Source: Alkalibacterium kapii
Lineage (GTDB): Bacteria; Bacillota; Bacilli; Lactobacillales; Carnobacteriaceae_A
NCBI RefSeq assembly: GCF_007988865.1
Contig: NZ_BJUY01000001.1
Coordinates: 62,001 to 126,000, forward strand
Length of the DNA stretch: 64,000 bases
Reading direction: 5' to 3'
Shown: piece after piece, positions 54,833 to 64,000 of the stretch
Layout of the letters: every line of letters begins with the position of its first letter
Position numbering within the stretch: the first letter of the stretch is position 1
Made by a program: the position numbers and the translations under genes
The notes under the pieces: generated by a model
What the model was told of the DNA's origin: nothing
What the model saw: the letters and a program-made list of their open reading frames with translations, nothing else
Databases searched by the model: none

Positions 54833-54929
54833 GACCACCATTAAGCAATTCTATTTCAATTGCTTAATTCAATTATACCTGATAGCGTTTGCTTTCTCAA
54901 TCAAAGTACATCTTTTTCATCAACTTAAA

Positions 54930-55622
54930 TCACCTGAATAATGAGAAGGTCTGAATGTCCTTTGGCTGACACGTTTTAATGGCATCGTAAGCATGGAACA
55001 TGGTTCTTCCTGTTGTATATAAATCATCTACAAGAATGATTTTCTTTCTTTTCAACTTTTGTTTCATTTCACCATCGACTATAAAGGGTTGGGGGGGCGT
55101 CAATCTGTCCTGCTTATTCTTTTTTGCTTGTTTTTCTTCATCTCCAATATTTTCCAGGACTTTAATAAAAAGTATACCCGCGCTTTCCAATAAGAGTTCC
55201 ACTTGGTTGAAACCTCTTTTTTCCATGCTTTTACTGCTCGATGGAATCGGAATGACTGCTGTATCTTTTAGCGAAGGTTCAAAGTGATTCTTTAACGCAT
55301 GAGAAAAAAGCAACGACAGTTCACAGTCGCCCATGATTTTATATTTTTCCATATAATCTTTGGCGAAAGAATTATAATAATAAAGACTGTAGTGTTTAAA
55401 AGAATCATTCGGGTAATGTTTGCTCCAATCGATGCAATCTTGACACCTTTCTTTTTTTGACGGCTTACAGCAACTGACACATTTTTCTGTAATGTCAGAT
55501 ACTAAGTCTAATCGACTGAAACAGTTGCTGCAGATATAAGGCTTTTTTGGCTTTTCAAAAAACAGTTGTGAAAAAGACATTGGCAGTTCGATTGCTTCTG
55601 AACACCACAAACACCGGCTCAT
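54930..55622 (-). CDS. comFC: Competence protein ComFC
   Basis: A 230-residue ComFC/GntX-type phosphoribosyltransferase-fold protein: an N-terminal zinc finger (CLWC..CSNC, CVSCC..CQDC) and the PRPP motif IILVDDLYTTGRTM near the C-terminus. It is needed for natural DNA uptake with ComFA. The longer frame to 55700 is ruled out because the ATG at 55622 overlaps the comFA stop as ATGA. Functional competence also needs ComEA/EC and ComG proteins, not in this window. Confidence 0.92.
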   Translation of the reverse strand: MSRCLWCSEAIELPMSFSQLFFEKPKKPYICSNCFSRLDLVSDITEKCVSCCKPSKKERCQDCIDWSKHYPNDSFKHYSLYYYNSFAKDYMEKYKIMGDCELSLLFSHALKNHFEPSLKDTAVIPIPSSSKSMEKRGFNQVELLLESAGILFIKVLENIGDEEKQAKKNKQDRLTPPQPFIVDGEMKQKLKRKKIILVDDLYTTGRTMFHAYDAIKTCQPKDIQTFSLFR

Positions 55623-56965
55623 TGAATCAGTCCTTGTCTTCGTGCCAGTGCATTCATTCGTTTTATCTGTTTCACTGCACCTTTTATTGCTTTTGTCCAT
55701 TCTTGGTGATAAAAAGTGACTTGCCCTTTCGGATAGTTTTTTGACCGTCCTACTCTTCCAGCAATTTGAACAAGGGCAGATTCAGTAAAAACAGTATGAT
55801 CAGCACGCCAGACGATCACATCAATATTTGAAAAGGTCACCCCTCTTTCCAGAATGGTTGTCGTTATTAAAAAATCCAGTTCCTCTTTACGCATTTTTAA
55901 AACTTTTTCTTTTCTTAGTGGATCTTTAGAATGAACGCATTCAAAAGTGACCTCTTTGAAAATGGAAGCAAAAACAGGTCTTATCTTTTCCATCAAAGTC
56001 ACAGTAGGTATAAACAATAAAAATTTCTTCTTTTTCTGGATCATCTCTCGCATATGTTTAATGAGTATTGTTTTTTCAATATTTTTTCCAGTGATCATGT
56101 TATTTTTGTGGCAGTGCATTTTTGGCACTGGTAAAGTAAAGCCATGATAACGTGCAGGAAGGATCACTGCTTCTATCTCTTTATTTCGTATTCGTTTCTG
56201 CATTTTTTTATCTGGAGTAGCGGTCAAATAGATAAGGCTGGATATCTTTTTGCGTGATTTTTCTGCAGCAAATCGGAGTGCTTTACTCATATGAAAAGGA
56301 AAGGCATCCACTTCATCAACAATCAAAAGATCAAAGGCTTCCTGGAAGCGGTACAGCTGATGGGTAGTGGCAATGACCACTTGGGTGTAGCAATAGGTGT
56401 CTTTTGCTCCACCATACAACAGGGCTACCGACACGTTCTTGAATGCTGTTTTTATTCTTGGCGCTAACTCCAGGCAGACATCTACTCGAGGCGAAGCTAT
56501 ACATACTCGTTTGTTGTTTAAAAGGGCGTTTTCTAACCCTTTGAATAGCATCTCTGTCTTACCCGCACCCGTTACTGCCCAGAGGATCATTTCTTTATTT
56601 TTACTGATCGTCTCATTGATCTTATCTGAAGCTTTTGTTTGCTGGTCTGAAAGAGTTCCTTCAAAAAATAGACAAGGTTCTGTCAAATGCTGAAATCGAC
56701 CAGGGTCAGGCATTGAGTATAAAGAAGCACAGGCTCTTACTTTCCCCAAACTGATACATTCGCGACAATAAATGCAGTTTGCTCCGCATATACAAGGGTA
56801 TGTTTTAGTTAAATTAGAGACCGTTCTGCATCTGGCACATATTTTCTTGCCCTTATGAGTTATGAAAGCAGGTTGTACAGACAGGCGCCTCGCTATATCT
56901 TCTGTCAGTAAAACGGGTAATTCTTCTTTCAATAGGCTTCTGCCGTATAATAATGATTCATCCAT
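55619..56965 (-). CDS. comFA: Competence helicase ComFA
   Basis: A 448-residue DEAD-box-like ATP-dependent translocase: four-cysteine zinc modules (Cys43, Cys46, then CICGANCIYCREC), Walker A VTGAGKTE (133-137 core), DEVD box LLIVDEVDAFP, motif III YLTATPD and motif VI QIAGRVGRS. It pulls single-stranded DNA into the cell during transformation. AGGAG sits 7 nt before the ATG at 56965; the longer start at 57007 has no such site. Operon with comFC. Confidence 0.93.
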   Translation of the reverse strand: MDESLLYGRSLLKEELPVLLTEDIARRLSVQPAFITHKGKKICARCRTVSNLTKTYPCICGANCIYCRECISLGKVRACASLYSMPDPGRFQHLTEPCLFFEGTLSDQQTKASDKINETISKNKEMILWAVTGAGKTEMLFKGLENALLNNKRVCIASPRVDVCLELAPRIKTAFKNVSVALLYGGAKDTYCYTQVVIATTHQLYRFQEAFDLLIVDEVDAFPFHMSKALRFAAEKSRKKISSLIYLTATPDKKMQKRIRNKEIEAVILPARYHGFTLPVPKMHCHKNNMITGKNIEKTILIKHMREMIQKKKKFLLFIPTVTLMEKIRPVFASIFKEVTFECVHSKDPLRKEKVLKMRKEELDFLITTTILERGVTFSNIDVIVWRADHTVFTESALVQIAGRVGRSKNYPKGQVTFYHQEWTKAIKGAVKQIKRMNALARRQGLIQ

Positions 56966-57037
56966 TTCTTCACTCCTAAACGTTTGGTTACTATATATAT
57001 TTACCAACGCTTAAAAAAGTAACTTTTTTTCCAAATA

Positions 57038-57064
57038 AAAAGACATCAGGACTCTGATGTCTTT
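57038..57064. terminator. Bidirectional terminator of degV
   Basis: Stem AAAGACATCAG/CTGATGTCTTT with loop GACT, downstream of degV and upstream of comFA. Confidence 0.85.
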
Positions 57065-57088
57065 AACTTATATTAAAATAATAGCAAA

Positions 57089-57946
57089 TTATAATCTATT
57101 GATATCCATCGTCCACGCCATCCCTACGGCACCCTCTCCAATATGAACACCCACAACAGGGCCTAAGAAGCTGAAGGTAAATCTTACCTCTGGAAATCGG
57201 TGTGCCAGTTTTTCTTTGAACGCCTGGGCTTCTTCTTCACAGAAAGCATGCACAACGGTCGCTTCGATCGGATAATCTTTTTCTCTAATAGATTCTTCAA
57301 GTAGCGTTTCGATTTTCTTCAACGCTTTCTTTTTAGTTCTGATTTTATCCCAGACAACGATTTCTCCTCCTCTAAAGGTTAGAACAGGCTTGATTTTCAA
57401 TGCCGTTGCGACACCACCCGCTGCTCGAGATAGACGTCCGCCTTTAATAAGATTTGTTAAATCATCGACAATAAAATATATTTCAGTCTCTTTTTTTATT
57501 TCATCCAGTTTTTCAATGATTTCATTGACTGAAAGACCCTTTTTCGCCAATTTTGCGGCAGCTCTTACGAGAAAAGCTTGACCGGCAGCAGCCATTTCAG
57601 AGTCATAGGGGTAAATATTGATGTTACTCATCGAATTAGCTACGCTGTATGCATTTTGAAATGTCCCTGATATACGGCTGGATAAATGAATGCTGATGAT
57701 AGCATCATAGTTTTCTTCCAATTCATGATAAAGTTTAGTCATTTCACCGACAGTTGGCTGGGAACTTGTTGGAAGCTGATCCACTTTTCTTACTTTCTCA
57801 AAAAAAGTATCAGATGTAATGTCGACTTCTTCTTTAAATACTTCATTTTGGAATATTACGGATAGCGGTACAAAATAAATGTTGTCTTGTTCGTATTCTT
57901 TCTTGTTTAAGTAAGCAGTACTATCTGTTACAATAGCTATACGCAT
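57089..57946 (-). CDS. DegV-family fatty-acid-binding protein
   Basis: A 285-residue DegV protein with the fatty acid-binding signatures AIVTDSTAYLNKKE, TSSQPTVGE and IHLSSRISGTFQNA. DegV/FakB proteins hold a fatty acid so that the FakA kinase can phosphorylate it; no FakA gene is seen here. Start after GAGGTG; divergent from the YigZ gene. Confidence 0.92.
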   Translation of the reverse strand: MRIAIVTDSTAYLNKKEYEQDNIYFVPLSVIFQNEVFKEEVDITSDTFFEKVRKVDQLPTSSQPTVGEMTKLYHELEENYDAIISIHLSSRISGTFQNAYSVANSMSNINIYPYDSEMAAAGQAFLVRAAAKLAKKGLSVNEIIEKLDEIKKETEIYFIVDDLTNLIKGGRLSRAAGGVATALKIKPVLTFRGGEIVVWDKIRTKKKALKKIETLLEESIREKDYPIEATVVHAFCEEEAQAFKEKLAHRFPEVRFTFSFLGPVVGVHIGEGAVGMAWTMDINRL

Positions 57947-58051
57947 TTTATCACCTCGTTTTCTTGAAAGTTGATCTGGTAATCACTTTTATACTATAGC
58001 ATGTTTCTTTTTAATCTCCAACACTAAGACTATATTGAAAGGTGCAAAAAA

Positions 58052-58684
58052 ATGGAAAATCACCGCACGATCAAGCAAAAAGGCTCTCACGAAATCACGA
58101 TAAAAAAATCTCGTTTTATTTGTACGATTGAACGAACAGAATCAGAAGAAGAAGCCCAGGCGTTCATTGAACGTATAAAAAAAACACATTGGAAAGCGAC
58201 ACATAATTGTTCAGCCTACCTCATCAACGGACAGACATTGATTCAGCGGGCTTCAGATGATGGAGAACCAAATGGGACTGCAGGCATCCCTATACTGGAA
58301 GTACTGAAAAAAAAGGAACTCCTGAATGTGACAGCCGTGGTCACACGCTATTTTGGCGGAGTCAAGCTCGGTGCCGGCGGCCTGATCAGAGCATACGGGA
58401 AAGCGACAAGCAGCACCCTCGAAAGATTGGGAATCGTTGAAAAAAAGCTTCATCGCTTTGTATCTTTGACTGTATCATATCCTGTAAGTGGTAAACTTCA
58501 GAATCTCCTTGAAGAATCGCCCTATATGATTCATTCGATCGATTATACTGAAGAAGTTACGTTTCATTGCCTCATACCAAGTCCAGACATCGATCATTTC
58601 AAAGAAAAAGCAACTGACTGGACGAATGGAAGCATTTCTTTTCAAGATGGGAAAGATGCCTGGATAGAAACCCCAGTAAAATAG
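58052..58684 (+). CDS. YigZ/IMPACT-family protein
   Basis: A 210-residue protein with the UPF0029/IMPACT N-terminal domain (FICTIERTESEEEAQAFI, SDDGEPNGTAGIPILE, VVTRYFGGVKLGAGGLIRAY) and a C-terminal DUF1949 domain. Yeast homologues affect translational control; bacterial function is unclear. Start after GAAAGGTG. Adjacent to comFA/degV in many Lactobacillales. Confidence 0.92.
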   Translation: MENHRTIKQKGSHEITIKKSRFICTIERTESEEEAQAFIERIKKTHWKATHNCSAYLINGQTLIQRASDDGEPNGTAGIPILEVLKKKELLNVTAVVTRYFGGVKLGAGGLIRAYGKATSSTLERLGIVEKKLHRFVSLTVSYPVSGKLQNLLEESPYMIHSIDYTEEVTFHCLIPSPDIDHFKEKATDWTNGSISFQDGKDAWIETPVK

Positions 58685-58835
58685 TAGAAAGTGTAATGTT
58701 TTTTATTATCTTTTGGTGGTAGCTTTTTTTGATATTCAGCCTCTCTTTTCACTTAAAGATTGACATATCAAGTCTTTAGCATAATAATAGGAATGAAATA
58801 ATCAATGATCCAACTTAACTTAAAGGAGCAGCATA

Positions 58836-59897
58836 GTGTCAAAATACAATAAACACTCTCATTCGACGCGTACACAAACAACAACTAAAAAAAAGAAAAG
58901 AAATCAGCGTATTATTCTAAGTATCCTGATTCCACTTTTCACCTTCATTCTTATAGGTGCGATATATCTGGCCAAATTATTTGCGACGGTCGAAAATGAA
59001 ATCGATGCTTCTTATGCAGAAATCGACCGACATACTCCTGTTGAGAAAGTAAATCCGATCGAGGAGCCTGTCTCTTTTCTTTTCATGGGAGTAGACAACA
59101 ACGAAGAACGTCAACTAGGTTCGACCCGAGCGGATTCTATTATTTATGCAACACTCAATCCAGTTACACATGAAATGAATATGGTGTCTATTCCAAGAGA
59201 TACCTATGTTCCTATCATCAGCAAAGGGACGACTCTTCGTTACGACCGGATAAATTCCGCTTATGCTGCTGGAGCAGAGAGTGCTATGGTTGAAACAGTT
59301 GAAGCCTGGCTTGGTATACCTATTCACTATTATGCCACCTTTAATTTTGCTGCTTTTTTGGATATCATAGATGAACTTGGCGGCATAGAAATGGATGTTC
59401 CTGTGGCTATTAATGAAATGAACTCCAATGATCAGTCTGGTTCTATAAAACTGGACAAAGGCTATCAGACGTTAAATGGTGAAGAAGCTTTGGCTTTAGC
59501 GCGCACGAGAAAAATCGATAACGATGTGAAACGTGGCGGACGTCAGCAGCTCATCATTGAAGCGATCATCAAAAAGGCTTTGAAAATGGAATCTATCACA
59601 AAATATACAGGTATTGCTGAAACAGTGGGCAGCAATATGCAAACAAATATGCGTATGAACGATATGCTCGCGGTAGCTCAAACAGGCCTGAACGATTCTT
59701 TTTCAATCTCTACACATATCTTCGAGTGGTCAAGTTTCACCGAACGAGGCATGGATTTAGTCAGAGTACAGTCAGATAGTTTTATATCCATTCAAAATGA
59801 ATTAAAAGAGTCACTTAATCGAACAAAAAGTTCAACCAGTTCAGTCATGACGAATCAGAACGAATCTGTTGACAACAAAAACAATCGCAACAATTAA
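58836..59897 (+). CDS. LytR-CpsA-Psr family wall-polymer ligase 1
   Basis: A 353-residue LCP protein: basic cytoplasmic start, membrane anchor (about 26-50, IILSILIPLFTFILIGAIYL) and the extracellular LCP domain with RADSIIYATLNP and VSIPRDTYVPI, which hold the Asp and Arg residues that bind the polyprenyl pyrophosphate. It attaches teichoic acid or polysaccharide to peptidoglycan. The Ser/Asn-rich tail is disordered. GTG start with AAAGGAG. Confidence 0.92.
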   Translation: MSKYNKHSHSTRTQTTTKKKKRNQRIILSILIPLFTFILIGAIYLAKLFATVENEIDASYAEIDRHTPVEKVNPIEEPVSFLFMGVDNNEERQLGSTRADSIIYATLNPVTHEMNMVSIPRDTYVPIISKGTTLRYDRINSAYAAGAESAMVETVEAWLGIPIHYYATFNFAAFLDIIDELGGIEMDVPVAINEMNSNDQSGSIKLDKGYQTLNGEEALALARTRKIDNDVKRGGRQQLIIEAIIKKALKMESITKYTGIAETVGSNMQTNMRMNDMLAVAQTGLNDSFSISTHIFEWSSFTERGMDLVRVQSDSFISIQNELKESLNRTKSSTSSVMTNQNESVDNKNNRNN

Positions 59898-59950
59898 AAA
59901 AGCCGCCTCACATTCGTTCATAAGTGCATGACGACTTGAGGGGCTTTTTT
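59897..59950. terminator. Bidirectional terminator LCP 1 / tagO
   Basis: Arms AAAAAAGCCGCCTCA and TGAGGGGCTTTTTT (one bulge) between convergent genes; the tagO stop lies in the right arm. Confidence 0.8.
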
Positions 59951-61043
59951 ATTTATTCAGTTTTTTGACGAACCGTTTGATCACACCAAGTATCGGACGT
60001 TTATTTTCATCCACAAGCCCGATGATTTCTACAAACAACAGCACCCCGACAAGGACAAACACCGTCAGCACGATTGAGCCGATGAAGGTTGAAAAATTGT
60101 AGAGGAGTGCAATGATAGAAAAAATGGCAGATACACTGTATATCGCCAGCACTGTCTGTCGATGTGAAAGGCCTAGCGTCATAAAGCGATGGTGGATATG
60201 ACTCTTGTCAGCCACAACGATGGACTGTTTATTCATTTTCCTTCTTACCATGGCAAATAGAGTGTCTGTAATAGGTATCCCCATGATGATAATAGGCAAA
60301 ACCAGTGAGATAAGCGTAGCATTCTTCAGTCCCTGTAGCGAAAACACTCCAATCATGAAACCTAGAAATAATGCCCCGGTATCTCCAAGAAAAACACTGG
60401 CAGGATGAAAGTTATATGGCCAGAAACCTGCAATCGCTGCTACTAATATAAATATCATAATAGAGACGGATACTTCTTCAATGGTTAAAAAGAAAAAACC
60501 GATGATCCCCATGGTTGTCAGGGCAATCATAGAAATCCCGCTGGCCAAACCGTCCAGACCATCGACTAGATTGATGGCATTTGTAAAACTTATGATCCAT
60601 AGCACCGTAAATGGAAAGTTCAACGACCCGAATGCCAGCGTACCAAGGTACGGAAAGGTCATTGTCTCAAGGGCCACGTCCCCAAAGAAATAGATCACTG
60701 TTGCAGCTGCAATCGTTCCAGCCAATTTCACTAAGGGGGATAGTTCAAGCAAGTCATCCAAAATACCTGTGATAATAATGAGTGTTGAAGCCAGAAACAG
60801 CGGGATCAATTGACTGCGTGGTATGGGCAGTAGAAAAAAGACAGCAAAATAAAAGGAGAGATAAATAATGACTCCCCCCATTGTCGGCATGCTTTTTTCA
60901 TGAATCCTTCGTTCATTTGCCTCTGGATTATCTGTAATACCATATTTATAAGCCAGTCGAGTGTACAGAGGAGTCAATATCAGGGCAGTCGCCATCGTGA
61001 ATAGACTGACAAGAAGTACGACAAACATATCAAACATAATCAT
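59949..61043 (-). CDS. tagO: Undecaprenyl-phosphate GlcNAc-1-phosphate transferase (TagO/WecA)
   Basis: A 364-residue polytopic enzyme of the MraY/WecA family with about ten helices and the catalytic NLVDGLDGLASGIS motif; HIHHRFMTLGLS is the late His-rich loop. It starts teichoic acid or polysaccharide synthesis by moving GlcNAc-1-phosphate to undecaprenyl phosphate. Flanked by two LCP genes that would ligate the finished polymer. Starts at 61043 or 61037 are both possible. Confidence 0.92.
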   Translation of the reverse strand: MIMFDMFVVLLVSLFTMATALILTPLYTRLAYKYGITDNPEANERRIHEKSMPTMGGVIIYLSFYFAVFFLLPIPRSQLIPLFLASTLIIITGILDDLLELSPLVKLAGTIAAATVIYFFGDVALETMTFPYLGTLAFGSLNFPFTVLWIISFTNAINLVDGLDGLASGISMIALTTMGIIGFFFLTIEEVSVSIMIFILVAAIAGFWPYNFHPASVFLGDTGALFLGFMIGVFSLQGLKNATLISLVLPIIIMGIPITDTLFAMVRRKMNKQSIVVADKSHIHHRFMTLGLSHRQTVLAIYSVSAIFSIIALLYNFSTFIGSIVLTVFVLVGVLLFVEIIGLVDENKRPILGVIKRFVKKLNK

Positions 61044-61175
61044 TCTCTTTTCATGCTAATTTGTCATCATTATAGCATTCTAAACTTTTAAAATACAATT
61101 GCAATTATTCTTAAACTACATTAAACTTATAAGAAGATAAAAAGTCAGACAGTTATTTTTGGAAAAGAGGCTCTC

Positions 61176-62222
61176 ATGAGATCAGACAAACATAGAAATA
61201 ATAAAAACAAGATTAAATGGTTAAAACGATCTGTGCTTATTTTAGGCTTGCTCATTATTACCACACTGGGAATGATTGCCGGTTACTATGCAAATGAAGT
61301 AAAAGATTTTTTAAATGAGGTTAATAAAGATACACCCGAAGAATTAAGAGATACAAGTGAACAGGATAAAACTTTGCGTGAACTGCAGCCGATCTCTTTT
61401 CTGATCGCCGGCCTGGATGCCGAAGGGGCAGGTGAATCAAGGCGCTCAGATTCCATCATTGTAGCAACTGTCAACCCGGAGAAAGAATCCACAAAGTTAC
61501 TTTCTATTCCCAGAGATACTATGGTCACTCTACCTGAAAGCGGGATACAGGAAAAATTCAATGCTGTATATCCAGAGGTCGGCATCTCAGGACTAATAGA
61601 TTTTGTGCAGGATTATCTGGATGTCCCTATTTCATTTTACGCCACGCTGAATTTTGAAGGTCTTGTCGATCTCGTAGATGCTGTTGGCGGCATCACTGTG
61701 AATGCGCCCTTTGCTTTCACAGTGCAAGACAGCACCGAAACCTCGGATGCTATTGTTATAGAAGAAGGGTTTCAGGAATTGAATGGGGAAGAAGCTTTGG
61801 GGTATGCCAGAATGAGAAAGCAAGACCCCAGAGGTGATTTTGGCAGACAGGAACGACAGCGAGAAGTCATTGCGGCAGTTGTAGATGAATTAGTGTCATT
61901 AAGTTCCGTTACAAACTTTACTGATATTTTAAGTGCCATACGTCCAAATCTTCAGACAAACATGACCGGCCAGCAGATGATGACAGTGGCGACAAATTAC
62001 AGTCCTGCCGCCAATACCATTGAATCAGTCACTCTTTCAGGAGAAGCTTCATACGAGTACATCGAAAGGTATAATACGGAACTTTACGTCTGGAATCCGT
62101 ATGAAGAATCATTAAAAGAGGCACAAAACGCTTTACGTGAACATCTTGAACTGGATTCTAAAACAGACAGAAATGAAATCAAAAACCCTGATGAATTGAT
62201 TGAAGAGTCAGAGAAGAATTAA
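61176..62222 (+). CDS. LytR-CpsA-Psr family wall-polymer ligase 2
   Basis: A 348-residue LCP protein with anchor at about 15-37 (SVLILGLLIITTLGMIAGYY) and LCP domain with RRSDSIIVATVNP and LSIPRDTMVTL. Clearly a paralogue of the LCP protein on the other side of tagO; two or more LCP enzymes per genome are usual and partly redundant. Start after AGAGG; ends in an acidic tail. Confidence 0.92.
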   Translation: MRSDKHRNNKNKIKWLKRSVLILGLLIITTLGMIAGYYANEVKDFLNEVNKDTPEELRDTSEQDKTLRELQPISFLIAGLDAEGAGESRRSDSIIVATVNPEKESTKLLSIPRDTMVTLPESGIQEKFNAVYPEVGISGLIDFVQDYLDVPISFYATLNFEGLVDLVDAVGGITVNAPFAFTVQDSTETSDAIVIEEGFQELNGEEALGYARMRKQDPRGDFGRQERQREVIAAVVDELVSLSSVTNFTDILSAIRPNLQTNMTGQQMMTVATNYSPAANTIESVTLSGEASYEYIERYNTELYVWNPYEESLKEAQNALREHLELDSKTDRNEIKNPDELIEESEKN

Positions 62223-62283
62223 ACGATACGCTGAACATAGTACAGTCCAGTTTTAAAATCATCATCTAATTTTTTGTTTCATG

Positions 62284-62347
62284 AAAAAATGTCACCACTC
62301 TTAAAACGCCATTGCAGACGTTTTTATAGAGAGGTGACATTTTTTAT
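62284..62347. terminator. Long bidirectional terminator LCP 2 / nagB
   Basis: Outer stem AAAAAATGTCACC/GGTGACATTTTTT with an inner AAAACG/CGTTTT stem, between convergent genes. Confidence 0.85.
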
Positions 62348-62401
62348 ACTTATTTTAAAAGACAGAAAGCGGGCACATGTTGCAGTGTCAGCCTGATCAG
62401 C

Positions 62402-63124
62402 TTACAACTTGCTGGCTGCTTCCTCATCTACGATCATGATGACATCCTGATGTTTCTGCAAAATACTGGCAGGTACTTCTTCTGTTACAGGTCCGTTGAC
62501 AGTTTTTTCGATAGCATCTGCCTTATTGCTGCCAAAAGCCATTATAATGATCTTCTTAGCTGCCATAATTGATGCGATACCCATAGAGTAAGCATATTTA
62601 GGCACTTCATCTTTTGATTCAAAATATCTTTTGTTCGCTTCGATCGTCTCATCAGTCAATGCTACTTTATGGGTAGTGCTGTCAAAGGATGTTCCAGGCT
62701 CGTTGAAACCGATATGAGCATTCGTCCCAATACCTAGAATTTGGACATCGATAGGGTTATTTTCCAGGACTGTGTTGTAGCGCTCAATTTCCGCTTCTTC
62801 TGGAGCCAATCCATCCGGAATATGTGTCTCTTTGAAAGGTTTTTCGTTGAAAAGCTGCTCTTGCATAAAATAAGCATAACTTTGAGGGTGTTCACTTCCT
62901 ATCCCGATGTATTCATCAAGATTGACTGCTATTTTATCAGAAAAATCCAATTCACTTTCTCTAAGTTCTTTATAGAGCGTTTCGGGTGTGCTGCCTGTTG
63001 CCAGCCCAAACACTAGAGCATTCTTTTCCATAGCTTTCTTTATATGATCGAAAGCAAACTTACCGCCTTCTACTTTATCCTTTACGACTTCTATTTTTAT
63101 ATTCGATGAATTAATTGTACGCAT
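62402..63124 (-). CDS. nagB: Glucosamine-6-phosphate deaminase
   Basis: A 240-residue isomerase/deaminase that turns glucosamine-6-phosphate into fructose-6-phosphate and ammonia. Motifs: [15 protein letters not shown] (phosphate loop), VNLDEYIGI (catalytic Asp) and [11 protein letters not shown] (catalytic His/Glu region). Start after GGAGG, overlapping the nagA stop by 14 bp, so both are co-translated. Length is typical of the short Gram-positive NagB, without the allosteric tail of E. coli. Confidence 0.96.
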   Translation of the reverse strand: MRTINSSNIKIEVVKDKVEGGKFAFDHIKKAMEKNALVFGLATGSTPETLYKELRESELDFSDKIAVNLDEYIGIGSEHPQSYAYFMQEQLFNEKPFKETHIPDGLAPEEAEIERYNTVLENNPIDVQILGIGTNAHIGFNEPGTSFDSTTHKVALTDETIEANKRYFESKDEVPKYAYSMGIASIMAAKKIIIMAFGSNKADAIEKTVNGPVTEEVPASILQKHQDVIMIVDEEAASKL

Positions 63125-64000
63125 TGATTTTTCCTCCTAATATCGTTTGTTTCAAATTATAATTGTTATCCAAAACGACCATATCTGCATCAAATCCCGG
63201 TTTCAGCTCTCCCTTGGAGGAAAGATTGAATTCTTTCGCTTGATTATATGAACTCATTTTTACGGCTTCTTTTACAGAACATCCAGTGAAGGCCATCATA
63301 TTTTTGAAGGCATCGATGAAAGTCAAAACACTCCCTGCTAGAGAACCATTGCTTAATCGGGCCTGCTTATCTTTCACGATGACTTTTTGTCCACCTAATT
63401 CACTTTCTCCTTCAGGTATCCCTTTGGCACGCATAGAATCAGTAATCAGCTCGATACCGTCAGCGCCTTTTGCCTTATACGCAAGTTTGACCATTTCTTC
63501 AGAAATATGAAACCCATCGACGATCATTTCAACTGTTACATCATCTTCGAGCAGACCAAAGCCGCTCACGCCGATTTCTCTGTGGTGCAGTCCCCGCTGA
63601 CCGTTGAATAGATGCGTGACATGGGATGCTTTTGATGCCTTGAGTTCAGCATATTTAGCTCCGGAATGTCCAGCAGAGAGAATGATATTATTCTCCTGAC
63701 AGTACGTCTCAAAATCACTGACATCCCCTGTTTCAGGTGCATAAGTGATCAGACGAATACGATGGCCACTCAATTCCTGCCATTTTTTCAGTATGTCAAG
63801 TTGCGCGAGTCTAATATACTCTTCTGGCTGAGCACCTTTATGATCTTTGGAAATAAAAGGGCCTTCAAGATGGATTCCTTGTATCATCGGGTTCATCTCT
63901 GCTGCTTCATTAATGGCTTTAAGAGAGGCCTCGATATTTTCATCCGACTGGGTCATGGTTGTCGGAAAATAGGAGGTGATCCCTTCCTGGAGCATTTTTT
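63111..64000 (-). CDS. nagA: N-acetylglucosamine-6-phosphate deacetylase, N-terminus beyond window
   Basis: About 296 C-terminal residues of an amidohydrolase; the family is about 380 long, so roughly 85 N-terminal residues with the first metal His motif lie to the right of 64000. Visible are [10 protein letters not shown] (Glu ligand), [12 protein letters not shown] (His ligand), [16 protein letters not shown] (His ligand) and [10 protein letters not shown] (catalytic Asp). It removes acetate from GlcNAc-6-phosphate, feeding NagB. An internal Met at 63995 is not the true start. Confidence 0.95.
   Translation of the reverse strand, partial: KMLQEGITSYFPTTMTQSDENIEASLKAINEAAEMNPMIQGIHLEGPFISKDHKGAQPEEYIRLAQLDILKKWQELSGHRIRLITYAPETGDVSDFETYCQENNIILSAGHSGAKYAELKASKASHVTHLFNGQRGLHHREIGVSGFGLLEDDVTVEMIVDGFHISEEMVKLAYKAKGADGIELITDSMRAKGIPEGESELGGQKVIVKDKQARLSNGSLAGSVLTFIDAFKNMMAFTGCSVKEAVKMSSYNQAKEFNLSSKGELKPGFDADMVVLDNNYNLKQTILGGKINAYN

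Overview
This 64-kb window comes from a low-GC Gram-positive bacterium of the order Lactobacillales. Family resemblances and gene order suggest a Carnobacteriaceae-type genome (for example Alkalibacterium or Marinilactibacillus), but the genus is an inference. The evidence is the blocks hprK-lgt-gpsA-trxB-pgcA and rapZ-yvcK-whiA, the run ftsE-ftsX-MinJ-like-uvrA, comFA-comFC-hpf-secA-prfB, Spx, strong AGGAGG ribosome-binding sites, GTG/TTG starts and purine riboswitches. No transposase, integrase, phage module, CRISPR array or rRNA operon is visible.

Layout. 1-3.5 kb: truncated UbiB/ABC1 kinase, phasin-like protein, aldo/keto reductase, Spx regulator, YrhK-like membrane protein. 3.5-9.4 kb: complete ribose operon rbsRKDACB on the minus strand, with a clear LacI-type operator over its start site. 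9.4-13 kb: a structured ncRNA candidate, an SGNH hydrolase, a small RNA candidate, VOC protein, AEC transporter, tRNA-Leu(GAG), HAD phosphatase. 13-18 kb: SprT-like protein, Tex, a 51-bp tandem array, two phosphoesterases. 18.2-25.3 kb: two paralogous NCS2 purine permeases, each behind a near-identical guanine-type riboswitch, flank a MacAB-like efflux operon; the second permease is frameshifted. 25.4-30 kb: glutathione reductase, GT8 glycosyltransferase, split chromate transporter, MgtC family protein. 30-45 kb: conserved housekeeping genes. 45-57 kb: division and secretion genes (MinJ-like, ftsX, ftsE), prfB with a programmed +1 frameshift, secA, long-form hpf and DNA-uptake genes comFC/comFA. 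57-64 kb: DegV, YigZ, two LCP ligases around tagO, and nagB/nagA running off the right edge.

How the genes work together. Ribose uptake and phosphorylation, NagA/NagB amino-sugar breakdown and phosphoglucomutase feed central carbon metabolism, with HPr kinase as the catabolite-control sensor. TagO and the LCP proteins start and finish wall-polymer synthesis. Spx, thioredoxin reductase and glutathione reductase form a thiol-stress set. FtsEX and the MinJ-like protein belong to cell division.

Most unusual observation. Four intergenic places (about 15.86-16.34, 24.84-25.17, 48.78-49.14 and 53.91-54.10 kb) hold tandem arrays whose units are all 51 bp long although the unit sequences mostly differ. 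They look non-coding. One lies in the leader between a purine riboswitch and its permease, and one appears to be an inverted, decayed relative of another. Two further candidates for undescribed elements are a ~170-nt RNA with its own promoter and terminator beside the ribose operon, and an ~89-nt RNA carrying an anti-Shine-Dalgarno motif.
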